DNA of 64,000 nucleotides from Scalesia atractyloides (Eukaryota > Streptophyta > Magnoliopsida > Asterales > Asteraceae). Positions 10,717-21,374 of this stretch are shown in pieces; position 1 is the stretch's first letter, and the number at the start of each line of letters is the position of its first letter. The DNA is taken from contig CAMTDV010000023.1 of NCBI GenBank assembly GCA_947069175.1, positions 88,815,563 to 88,879,562 on the forward strand. Reading direction: 5' to 3'. The position numbers and the translations under genes are program-made. Below the pieces are notes generated by a model. The model saw only the letters and a list, made by a program, of their open reading frames with translations. It made no database searches and was not told the origin of the DNA.

Positions 10717-12420
10717 GTGCCTTCTGCAACAGTTTTGCTGCAAATTTGATTAATTGTCCGTTCGACCCGTTTCAAGTCCCGAACATTTAAATCACGACTC
10801 GGGACTTAGGATGATATGTCCGTAAAACAATATTTCCTGTTTTCATTTATCAGTTGCCCACCATAGACTACGATTAGCAACCGTAGCTTAAGATGGGCTG
10901 CCGCAATATTTTTCCATCTTGCCGTTTTAGTTAAGAAAACTTCAGTAATTTATTCAGTTTTCATCCGTTTTACTTGAAACTTGTTTCTAAATTTGCATAA
11001 ATTGTTTACCTACATATTTAACTAGAATCCTTAACCCGGATTCTTAATTTTTATGAATTATGCATTCATTCCCGGTTTATGCACATATTCATTTTGACCC
11101 TTTATGGAATTTAAGCACTTAAACTTAAGTTATCCATATCCCTCCGTTTATTTCTCATTCTGCTTTATAATCTCTATCTATATATCATCACATCTTCAAA
11201 TGCGATGGATTAATATAGTAAAATCATTATATTTCCATTTTTACCCTCAAGTTTTGCATTTTACGAAAACAACCCATTATGTCTTTTAACTCAAGTGGTT
11301 CAAGCCTTCCACTTTATACTATCAGAAGGTTTGACAAGATTATTAAATTCATATTTATACAACTCTTAAGGGTCGTTTGCCCGATTTGAAATTTGAGGGC
11401 GTTTTTGTCACACCCCGACCTGCAGCGGAATAAAAGTCGGGGCATAATTGGGTTATCACCAAAGCTCATGATATTTACTAAGAAGTTTCATATTTATTAA
11501 ATTCAAATTACAACTTAATTATCCAATAAACAAAATTCATACAAATACAAAGGAAACCAAATCTATATGTTTATTCCAATGCAATAACTTGTTTATTCTT
11601 CTAGGCCATCCTAAGTGTTTCTTTCCTCGACTGGATCACCTGTATCATGTGTAAAACAGGGGGAAATTTTGGGTTCAACAAAAGTTGGCGAGTGAACCTT
11701 GATAAAACATTTTTCATAATTGCATGTTTTATTTATTAAGGAAAATTCGTGCATAAATCACATGTGAGCAAATATATATAAATGTAAACAATCACAAATC
11801 ATATTGAATGCATATATGACATGAATGATGATGTATTTGAGATCAAGGCTCAATCAAACGGAGCCGATCTAATGAGGCACCTGATGCTCAACCCGTATCC
11901 CACGGAGAACTGATGGGCCTAATGAAATGCGTGCACTGAATGATAAATTTAATCCACATATAAATCACACAACAACCAATACACATTTGATCACAAAATG
12001 ATATAAGCACAAGTGTTTGGATAAAATAAAGGAATAGTACGACACATGATACACCCCAAAACGTGATTAAAACGGGGAATTTGTAGAGATTCACTCACAG
12101 TGGTTGCGTTCCTTGTTTGATAACGAATGCGCACGAATTGAGGAGTTGATCGACAACCGAATACTAACCTAAAAATAATAACGCGATAAATCGACAATTA
12201 ATATTTTAATTTGGTACTTTTTGTGAGATTTTTAGGTTTGTCGTTTTCTATTTGGGATTTTAAAACCTAATAAAAGTTATTATTTTTTTTTAGAAATTTT
12301 AATTAATTTTGATAAATACACAAAGGTAATATTCAAAAATAATATTTAAGAAAATAATAAAAAATAAAATAAAAACCTGTCAGGTCTGACAGGGACCTGA
12401 CCGGTTCAACCGATATTAGG

Positions 12421-12838
12421 CTGCGTGCGGTGAGGCTCGAACTCGTGACCTCTCGGTTGCGTGCACGCAGCTCTGCCAACTGAGCTACGTGTCTAACCCG
12501 TAAGAAATCCATTTTAATTATATTTATATACTCTTTAGAATGATTCAGAAATTATTAAAGTTAGAAAAAGATTTTTTTTAACTTAACAGACCGATGCGTG
12601 TGGTTGGTTTCGAACTCGCGACCTCGTTCATGTGTTACACCTAGCACAACCAGTTGGGCTGGGTGTCTAAACCGTTTAGTATAAGATTTTTATTATACTT
12701 ATAATCTTTCTGTGGTGATGCCTTTAAGTAAAAGAAATTTAAGAGTTTTATTTTCAAAAACCGGCTATGCATTAAACTTGAAATCGCGATGATTGGCTTG
12801 TGTTGCACACAGTCCACCACTGGACTATGTGTCTAACC
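12421..12838 (-). other. Three tRNA-like modules in LTR E6
   Basis: On the minus strand three modules begin with (G)GTTTAGACAC/GGTTAGACAC at 12838, 12674 and 12498 (spacing 164-176 bp). The module at 12421-12498 has a consensus A box TAGCTCAGTTGG and, 44 nt on, AGTTCGAGCC. The one at 12596-12674 has CAGCCCAACTGG and AGTTCGAAAC. The one at 12765-12838 keeps TAGTCCAGTGG but its B box has decayed. Acceptor stems do not pair, so these are not functional tRNA genes. Confidence 0.8.
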
Positions 12839-13394
12839 CAAGTTAAAACCTGATTTTTATTACACTTATCCATTTTAATAAAGTCATCTTCTTCATATAT
12901 TTTTTTTCAGATTTTAAACCCGATGTAAACTCTTCTGGGTTGAAACTTTTATCCGTTTTATGATCAATCAGAGTTTACACAAAACATACGAATGATGAGT
13001 AGAAGATTGTTACCGAACAAACGACTAACTTCGATTTCCGGTGACGGATTCCGTTAGCTCCGATCAAGACTTCCGACAATCATGTTGATCCGCAAAACCT
13101 CCGAGGTAGAGAGTGGTAAATTAGTAGATGAGCGAGTTCTGATTAAGAGGAAATCGCTTTGTATATATAGTGCTAGGGCCGATGATGATTTCGGTTTCAA
13201 CAGTGATTTTAATCTCAATGATTGTAATCCGTTTCAATTACGTTGATGCTGCTTTCGGTTATGACTGATAATTCGAAAACGGATGAAGAAAATTGCCCAA
13301 AGAAACCGTTGGCGGTTACGGATCCGATTATTTGAATTCGCAGGTTTAAGCAGACTTCAATATATTAATTAAATGCTTTCATTCAAAACACAAA

Positions 13395-13470
13395 TGCGCG
13401 TGCAGTGCAGTAGTGTTTGGTGTGTGTGGAAACACGGGAGTCCCGGGTTCGAACCCCGGTTTCTCCTCTT
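13395..13470 (+). other. Inverted tRNA-like module near the start of LTR E6
   Basis: The sequence CCCGGGTTCGAACCCCGG (T-arm/B-box-like, 13441-13458) is preceded by a degenerate TGCAGTAGTGTTTGGTG stretch. It corresponds in position to the opposite-strand module at the start of the E3 and E4 LTRs. The T arm is perfect; the A box is eroded. Confidence 0.6.
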
Positions 13471-13702
13471 TTTATTTATTTTAATTATTTTAAGATAAAT
13501 TATTTACTAATCAATTTAATATTTAGTTGATTATTTATTTTATTAAGATTATTCTAACCCTTTGTTATTATTATTACATATAGATATATATTCTATTGAT
13601 TTAAAAAAAAATCAATAAGATCATTTGACATAAATAATACATTGCGATCGATAATTTGGGGCGGGGTTTCGAAACCCGTTTTGTCACAAATGTTACAGTT
13701 TT

Positions 13703-15811
13703 GGTCAACTTTAGTTCCTTTTACGACTAAGAACTTTTAAAAGCATTTCCCAACCAAGCATGCGCCTTTAACCCGTATTTCCTTTTTAATCTTTATTATA
13801 TTCTAAAAAACATAAAAGTCTCCCATCGTTTAATATTATAAACTCGTTAAATGCACTTCTCGCTTTAAATAAAACTGCAGCTCTAATGACTGTTTTATCC
13901 AACATTAGATATACCTCACTTGTGGTGATCTAGTGTCCACCCGTAATTTGACTAACTTTAGTCATACCGCAAACCCTCATCGAAGGAATGACCACTACAC
14001 ATACCTGGCGTGGATCAAAGTATTGACCCATTTAAATACCTTGCACTATTAGTTGCTTTGCAATAGCGATGCAAGTGATACCCTATTCTTCCTATGAGCA
14101 CAAAACTCAACAAGCAACCATTAGTTATTATAGTTAATTGGTAATATATCACCATTTGACCCATTTGGACTAAATGGCCATTTATCATTATAAGATGACA
14201 CTTATTTTTCATTTCACCCATTTAGCCCATTTCGTTTTACACTGTGTGATCATATTACTTAAAACAAATTGTTTCTTAATTCGCTTGACCCATTATGACT
14301 TACGCTATATAGTGTCTTCTTCAAAACTCTTTATTTATTCGTCATCACATGACTAATTTGCCGTTTTACCCTTTTTATTTATTCGTTATCGCATGACTAA
14401 TTTGCCATTTTACCCTTTTTACCATAAATCATGGTTTCATACAATTTTCTCTTGTTCCGACCCGAATCACTTCGCATCGGAACATCATATTTTAAATACT
14501 AATCTACCTTTTTCTTAACCAATACTACAAGTATGTGTCCTACTTAAAGATGTAAGCTTTACTTACCTTGAAATCCAATTATGCTTTTCCGCGTACTTGA
14601 TCCGTTTGACTCGCTTCTTCCCAAGCCTCCACCTAGCTTGTCAAGCGTCAAACTATCATTTATCATTCGCAAGATAGTTAGGTTAGTCATCATTTAACAA
14701 GACTATTCCACCTTACGGATTTTATATCAAATTTATCATTCGATCTTATTACAGGACAGTTTAACTTTTAAAAGTCAACTGCCTATTTACACATACAAAC
14801 TCACGAATAAGTTTAACAACTCTTTTAGGCATTTTGTTAATTACCCGATAAGCGCTATTCTTAGGCCACCATTATAGCTACGTTTCCCAAACCAAGTACA
14901 CGCAATTGCTAATATCAAATTAACATAGTTTTTACAATCAAATTCTACGCACTAGCTAGTAGACAACTCATCTCATCGTATTATTAGACATTGATCCGAA
15001 TACCTAATATAATCAAATTCTACGCACTAGCTAGTAGACAACATGATCTAAAACACTTAATAACATTGACATAGCATTAGTTTCATTATATCATACAAAA
15101 CCCATTTCAAGTCATGTATTACTCGAATCTCTAATTTGTTCGAGTATATTACACATACATACAAGTATGATGATCATAAACACTCCTAGATTATGAATTT
15201 CATCATATAATCAAAACCCACTTTATAACTTACTTGTTAATCACTAACAAGTAATCTTACATCAAATAGTGCATATTTTCTTTATGTCTAACCATATCAA
15301 GCATATACATACACTTAATTTCATCTTTGGATCATAATCCAACAACCTAATTGCAAGTATTATACTTGTCTCACATTATAACTTTCACCAATCTAAGTTT
15401 TAGACATACCTCATGATCCCTTAATCAAGGTGATCGATAATTCATGTTCATGCAAGACTTTGAGGTCCAATCTCTCCTTCAATTTGATGTTCTTGGTTGA
15501 ACAAGGGTTTGCCCTTGTTCCATCTCATGATGATCGACACATACACACACTAAGTGTGTGTTATGTGTTAAATTTTTATGTTTTAATAAAAAAAAGTTTC
15601 CTTGTTTTGGCAGCTTTGGTCCCTCAAGTTTAGTTTTGGATTATAAATGAGATAACAACTCATTGTCTTGTTACTTATATATATGTTATTAACTAGGTTA
15701 ATTTGTTCCTATTTATTTTGTTTACGGGTTCACTCTTATCACTAATGGTCTTTTACCCGTTCTTTAATATTAACGTGGTTTGATTACCAAATCCGTTTTT
15801 GGGGTGTTACA
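13703..15811 (-). repeat. E5 LTR, second segment
   Basis: Non-coding AT-rich LTR sequence continuing E5 after E6. Internal direct repeats: a 44-bp period around GACTAATTTGCC at 14351 and 14395, and a 32-bp repeat (AATTCTACGCACTAGCTAG) at 14936-14967 and 15011-15042. No ORF of note and no primer site are seen. Confidence 0.6.
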
Positions 15812-16438
15812 AAGTAGTGGTGTATTCGGATCAGAGTGCGGTTCGTTGTTATTTGACGGAGAAGAAAGATGCAAAGCTCATTTGATTTGGTGGGTGTTGT
15901 TATTACAAGAGTTCGATTTGTAGATCCGAGACAAGAAGGGTTGTGAAAATGTAGTGGCGGACCGTCTATCTCGGATTCCATTGGAAGGTATTGATGATAC
16001 GACCGAAATCAATGAAAAGTTTCCTGATGAGCATTTATTAACCGTGTCCACCACATTGTGGTATGGTGATTATGTCAACTATTTAGCCACAGGTGCAATA
16101 CCAAGTCAGTGTACGAAAAAGAGAAGAGAACAATTCATGGTCCAAGTGAAGCAATACATTTGGGATGGACCAGACCTTTTTAAGATTGGAGCGGGTCAAG
16201 TTATTCGACAGTGCTTACCCGAAACGAAGGTATTGGAAGTGTTGACCCATGCTCATGCATCAGCTTGTGGGGGTCACTTTAATGGTTAGAAGACGGGGTA
16301 TCGGGTCCTCACATGTGGGTTTTATTGGACCACAATTTTCAAGGATGCAAGTGAATATGCCCGACATTGCTTAAATTGTCAAAAGGTGGGTTGTATTTCA
16401 AAAAGGTATGAAATGACTTTACAACCCATCTTGGTGGT
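15812..16438 (+). pseudogene. E1 RNase H C-terminus and integrase zinc-binding domain remnant
   Basis: The reading resumes after E5 as VVVYSDQSAVRCYLTEKKDAKL, the RNase H third motif. It shifts to VVADRLSRIP at about 15951-15980, the conserved end of gypsy RNase H. LPETKVLEVLTHAHASACGGHFNG then carries the integrase HHCC histidines (16219-16288). ASEYARHCLNCQKVG at about 16350-16390 carries the two Cys. The next exon of the same frame starts at 39753 (integrase core), beyond E2. At least three stops or frameshifts are present. Confidence 0.75.
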
Positions 16439-16739
16439 TGTAAGTCCCGTTAACGGATCTAACAGGTATCACAAACCTAATCAGTAGCGGAAATAATGAT
16501 TAGGAAGAAGAACAAACTCTTTAATTAAGAACAACTTGCATGCACTAGCAACGTGTCTGATACAAGTTTTGCAAATACAATTCTCTAACCCTTTAACCTT
16601 GACCTAACACATGTATTTATACTACTCTCTAAGCCCACCATTTACATCCCTAGGCCCACAAGGCACTAGGAAGCCCAAAAACCCATTGAAGCCCAAATGT
16701 AGCTCTAATGTGTAAGCCTCTGTTAATATAAGCCCAACA
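16439..16739 (-). repeat. E2 3' LTR
   Basis: The copy downstream of the accessory ORF on the minus strand. It pairs base for base with 39452-39752, with about 12 substitutions and no length change. Confidence 0.95.
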
Positions 16740-16751
16740 ATCTCCCCCTAG
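16740..16751 (-). promoter_or_regulatory. E2 polypurine tract
   Basis: On the minus strand TAGGGGGAGATT directly abuts the 3' LTR. This is the plus-strand DNA primer site. A second copy of the core TAGGGGGAGA occurs just after pol at about 21278-21289. Confidence 0.85.
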
Positions 16752-16770
16752 GTTTAAAACATTAGGCCTT

Positions 16771-19525
16771 CTAGTCTTTCAGTTGCGCATCCACTCCTAG
16801 CCTTCCTGCAATAATACCTGCCACAGCGACTGTCCAGTCCTTCGCACACACCTCATATAACTCTACAGTTCGGATCTGATGAGAAGCAAGAACCTGTAGA
16901 TCTTCATCGTGAAAGCTTGATAAGTCAACCACGTCATTCACCCTGAACGCCTTTTCCTTTGTTACAATCACCACACTGCCGACCTTAGGATCATACAAAC
17001 CAATTCCTTATCTGTTGGCGGCCACATCACTGATTTAAATCTTCTCCCTGTTTGTGTATCACGAACTCCTTTTGCAGCTCGCAAGTAGGGTTCGGCGGTC
17101 TTCATCGTCTTAAACCCGTTTTTCACCTCATGTTCCAGTTTCTTGAAAAATCTCCAGCCTGGGCCATGCTCAGTTGTATCGTCATCAGTATATAACGCTC
17201 GCAAGAAATCAGTGAGAGCTATTTTCGTCCATGTCTCTAATTGAGATTCCTTTGAATAGTACTCCCGAGTCCCATCCTGGTGAACAATGATCCACATTTT
17301 CTTGACGTGATCATACATCCAGCTTAACACCTTTGATTTATTCCCGACCTTGCTGTAGTAGCTAGAACCAAGCTCCATCACATATCGATCCGACTGGTTG
17401 GATCTTTTAACTGGAAGTTTTCGTCAAGAGGATTAACATCAACGTTTTTCATCAATACCATCTGCTTCTTCTTCTGAGTCACTGAACACTTCTGGCTCGC
17501 TGTATATTTCTTTCGTGGATCGCCCAGATAATCATCCAAACCAGCTTGACGTTCAGAAGCCAACTGTTCAACCGCTAATCTTTCCGCTTCACTTTCTTCA
17601 TCTGCTCGTTGCTGAGCTGCTCTATGTCGGTGCTCAATGTTGATCGGATCGTCAGTATGATCAGAAAATTCCTTCCCAAACTTGTTCTCCAATTTAGCTT
17701 TCAAATCAAACACCGTAGTCATCAACATAGTGACATCTCCTTGCAGTTGATCTATTGTCTGATCTCTCACATCTAATCGTGTTTGCAACGAAGCAATCTG
17801 AGCATCCTTTAGTATAACTTCCTGCTCTAGCACAACCACTCACTTCTTCAAATCTACAACGTCAACTTCCATATCTTCATCATCACTATCCAATCCACCA
17901 AACTCAAATGCACGTTTTTCCGACCATCACAAATATTCCGCAGAGTCATCATCACCACGACCTATACCACTTCCACCTGCCTCATACATACCTTTCAGCA
18001 CCCATCGAACTTCCCCCAAAATCCATCATTTGTATTACTGTGTCTGCCGGAATCGAAACAACTGTAGAATGCGTAGGAACATGAGTGGTTATCGGTTCGA
18101 ATAAAATGGAAGTATCAACTATTTGAGTGTCTGTAATAGATGCAGCGACTGAAGATAAAATAGCAGTAGACGTCACAAAGCAGACTCTTCAGCAGCACTA
18201 ACAACACAAGCCTCAGATTGACTTGATTGAACACTCGGCTCTGTTTGCCTTCTCTTAATCAATGGAACTTCGTCCTCCTCATCTTCGTCATCATCTTCAA
18301 CCATACCAATCAGAGCAGCAACAGATGGAATTACCAGTGGAGGATCACCTTGGTTTTCTTGGATTTCCTTTAAATGAGCAATTAAGGCTTCTAAGTTCTC
18401 TGAGGACCGTTCCGGCAAAACTGGAGTTAAGTTGGCATTGAACTCTGCAACATCATCTAGAAAAGCTTGTTCTGCGTCGGTATCATCATCTGTAACCAGA
18501 TTTTCTACCTCTATTTCCTCTCTTTAACAGGCACGTCATGTTCTTCTGCAACAATGGCATTTACCGGTGGAGGAGCTAGGACGTCCTGGCCAATAACCTC
18601 AGCAAATTTTCCAAATTTCTTCAGTGCAAAGCGACCAACAAATACTGTTTTAGACGTCGAACGATTCTTCTTCATGGTGCTGAAAATGCTTGGTCCCATC
18701 GGCTTCATGTTTAACAGATTCGCATCTGAAGCATCTTTTGCCAGATCAGGATATCGAGCATCGAGAACCCACTGTACGAACCGTGGATACGATAGAAACA
18801 TTCTCTTCTTGGACTGCTCCAAAATTACTGTACGAACCGTGGATACAATAGAAACATTCTCTTCCTGGACTGCTCCAAAATTACTGTACGAACCGTGGAT
18901 ACAATAGAAACATTGTCTTCTTGGACTGATCCAAAATTTTCTTCATGTTTTCAAAGATATAACCAGAGTAGTTATACTTCCAGTCCATAACCAGAGATAC
19001 AATAGTAGAGGTCTGGGTTTGGTTCGGCTGATCGAGACCTCCTTTGTTTTTCGGAACGTACTGCATACACATATGTACTATTAATCGCCAGTACGAAGGA
19101 AACATCTTCTTTAGTAACGGCAGATACGACCCTTCATAACTCATCTCCACTAGCACTGGCACCACCTTTTCTTTCGCATATACCGTTGGGTCACTAGTAG
19201 TATCAACAATCTGTAGAACCTCTCTAACGCAAGCTTCATTGACCAAAATCTCCTTTCCTTGTATCTGAGAACTGATATATGGTCTCCCATCCGCGCCTCT
19301 CTGATGAAATCAAGCTCTCTTCCAAAATGAATGCACTAAATCTCTGTATATGACTGGATTGGCCCGGAGTGCATAAGCAATCTTGCACGCGTTCAAACCT
19401 GCTACCATTGACTGGAACTCCTGATAAAATTCAGTTGGTGGGTTTGAAAGATATCCTGCTTGGTTGTGGAACTGCTCCTCAACCAACATAACTACGTCAA
19501 AAGCTTCTTCAACCATTTCCGTCAA
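16771..19525 (-). pseudogene. E2 accessory ORF downstream of pol (uncharacterised)
   Basis: Frames on the minus strand join into one former ORF of roughly 900 codons. The N-terminal part is globular (19525-18511: TEFYQEFQSMVAGLNACKIA, HSFWKRA, ILVNEACVREVL, FPSYWRLIVHMCMQYVPK, KTMFLLYPRFVQ). An acidic, Ser/Glu-rich middle follows (18418-18173, DDDEDEEDE), then a Ser/Thr-rich segment, a heptad-like coiled coil (17839-17600), and a Trp/Lys-rich C-terminal domain (17381-16771). Several stops and a 56-bp triplication break it. The layout fits the family of extra ORFs seen after pol in some Asteraceae copia elements, often labelled plant transposon protein. I see no signal peptide or transmembrane segment, so it is not clearly env-like. 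Function unknown. Confidence 0.65.
18772..18939 (-). repeat. 56-bp tandem triplication in the accessory ORF
   Basis: The unit begins CTGTACGAACCGTGGATAC at 18772, 18828 and 18884, an exact 56-bp period. On the minus strand it encodes the MFLSYPRFVQ motif. As 56 is not a multiple of three, each added copy shifts the frame. This accounts for the split of the N-terminal domain into two frames. Confidence 0.9.
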
Positions 19526-21374
19526 ATAATAACCAGGTTAAATCACAACTAACAAAAGTTAATGGAGTTTATCAGGTTGAAATTCAACACTAACTGGGTA
19601 GTTCAAACAGATTTTGAAGGTTCAATTATTTAAGAGTTCAAATCACAGGTTCAAGCAGTTGAAAAAGCTCAAAACAGTTCAAAGGTTCAAAACCTAAAAT
19701 CCGGATTTACTACCAGGTCAATACTAATCCGGATGAACCTTTTCATCATTCCGGATTAGCAAGAGGTCACTCGTATTTCGGATAAAACAGCAATCCGGAT
19801 TAGCCAACAGTATCTTGGATAAATCATCAATCTGGATGAAGATTATCCGAGATGAAATCCGAGTTCATCAGTTCGGATGAATATCCATCCGGAATGGGAT
19901 CCAAAATGCATGTTTCTTTGAAGATCAATCGGAGATGCTATCCAGAATGCTTTAAACATGAAGATTATCATCCGGATTTTATGTTTTAAGAAAATTTACC
20001 TAATCCGGATGAGTTCCGAGATTAACAGTGAAAAATAGAGTGAGAGAATCAGAGAAGAGTAGGGATTTCGGAAATTTGTGAATAATCCGGATTTTATTTC
20101 TGATCACTTATATGCTTTCCGGAATGGGCTTGGGCCTCACACAACAAGAATCCGGATTGGGCTTTTGTCAGGCCCAATTTGAAAGAGTAAAATCCACGTG
20201 GGCCTGTCCGGAAAAGCCCAATCCTGAACAGTAATCCAAGTGGGCATGTCTGGAAAAGCCTAATCCGGAACAATAATATGTGAATTCTGAATTTTCAATT
20301 TTTAAGATTTTCAGAAATTCTATTAGATTGGCCCAAATTTGAAACTCAGTGGGCCAGTCCAATATCCCTTGACAGAAACCATCTAACCAAAAATCGTCAA
20401 GTTGACTAACCAACCATCCAACTATCTTTAACCAATCTACAAAGAGAAGACATTTTAGCACACACATAAACATTAACACAACTTTGCTAAGGGATCAAAT
20501 CATTTCAAAGGTCAACTAAGGAACATTTTTCAGTATGAACAGGATCAAACTAGTTTAAGCGATTGTCAATATACTTGTCCATCTAAATCTAAAACTCAAC
20601 CCTTCCAAATCAAGCTTTATGATACGCTTAAGGTAGTATTATACTATGATACCCGTATGTCCCATACCATGACATACCCTCGCGATCAAGGTAAGCACAA
20701 CAATTCATCGTAGCAGGTGAGTATACTATGGTCATCCTTTATTTCTACAACGTTAGGCTATTGGTGAACAGGTCAGTACTTCCGTACAGCAGAGAGACCA
20801 ATAGTGACTGACGAGGGTTAGGTAAATACCTAAAGTGGTATGTATGAACTTGTGGAATATTCTCATGAAGAGACTTCCTTTCTCTTAGGTTTTGGCTCTT
20901 CAATTTAGGCTCTTTTAAGAAAGATATCCTGATTATGCCTAGGTCTGCATATAATCTGGACGCAACAGAAGGACAGCAAAGATATCCCCGGATGACTCAA
21001 CAACATAAAGACTTGAAACCTCAGACGTTGGCTATCTATCAACACAGGATTTAAGACCATGAAATCATACGCCTATTGTAAGTGACCCACTGAGTACATA
21101 GTTCGTTATGTTTATATCATTTAGCTTACACTATCCGGTTGAGTTTTAGACCTACCGACACATCACCTTCAATCCAAGCCTTTTCCCGCTTCAACACCTT
21201 ACATGTGTTAGCCAGAAATTCTATGACAAAAAAGTATTTGATTTCCCTATTATTGCAAAAACTGTTTTTTTGTAAGATTTCTCCCCCTAAATTTGTGCAT
21301 ACACATGAACAAATTTACGAAGCAAAGAACATTGAATAAAATACAATAATCAAAACGAAAAGAACATAGGATGC
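19526..21374 (-). other. Non-coding spacer between E2 pol and accessory ORF
   Basis: 1.85 kb without a convincing gene. Its part next to the accessory ORF (19690-20270) is studded with TCCGGA or TCCGGAT, about a dozen in under 600 bp. The pol-proximal end holds a second polypurine-like tract (TAGGGGGAGA, minus strand, about 21278-21289). It may act as leader or internal promoter for the accessory ORF; that is inference only. Confidence 0.55.

Larger units (their letters stand above)
11406..13697 (-). mobile_element. Solo LTR E6 of the E3/E4 gypsy family
   Basis: On the plus strand it runs from TGTCACACCCCGACC to AATGTTACA, and GTTTT (11401-11405, 13698-13702) duplicates the target. It matches the E3 and E4 LTRs in both termini, in the GATCAAGGCTC/GAGCCGATC hairpin at about 11841-11869, and in the tRNA-like modules. 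There is no internal region, so this is a solo LTR from intra-element recombination. A TATATATA box in the transcription sense lies at about 13157-13166, some 530 bp from the LTR start, as in E4. It is more diverged from E3 and E4 than those are in their own LTR pairs. Confidence 0.9.
10218..15811 (-). mobile_element. LTR insertion E5 (apparent solo LTR), itself interrupted by E6
   Basis: Ends are TGTAAGACCC and GGGGTGTTACA, flanked by the perfect target duplication AAGTA (10213-10217 and 15812-15816). Deleting it rejoins the E1 RNase H frame (..LWGSK|VVVYSDQ..). Without E6 it is about 3.3 kb. It has no coding capacity, no internal LTR boundary, primer site or polypurine tract that I can find, so it is most simply a solo LTR left by LTR-LTR recombination. 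Minus orientation is inferred because the reverse complement begins TGTAACACCCC, as many gypsy LTRs do. The family is unknown. Confidence 0.75.

Noticed and set aside
12601..12680. Independent SINE insertions to explain the tRNA-like modules
   Set aside because: A SINE would show a tRNA head, a body and an A- or T-rich tail with target duplications. Here the modules are at the same phase in every LTR, without tails or duplications, so they belong to the LTR itself.
14936..15042. CRISPR-like direct repeat
   Set aside because: Only two copies of a 32-bp repeat with one spacer, in a plant LTR; an ordinary local duplication.
18467..18907. 146-codon plus-strand ORF
   Set aside because: It lies opposite the accessory ORF of E2 and its repeated C-terminus is produced by the 56-bp triplication.
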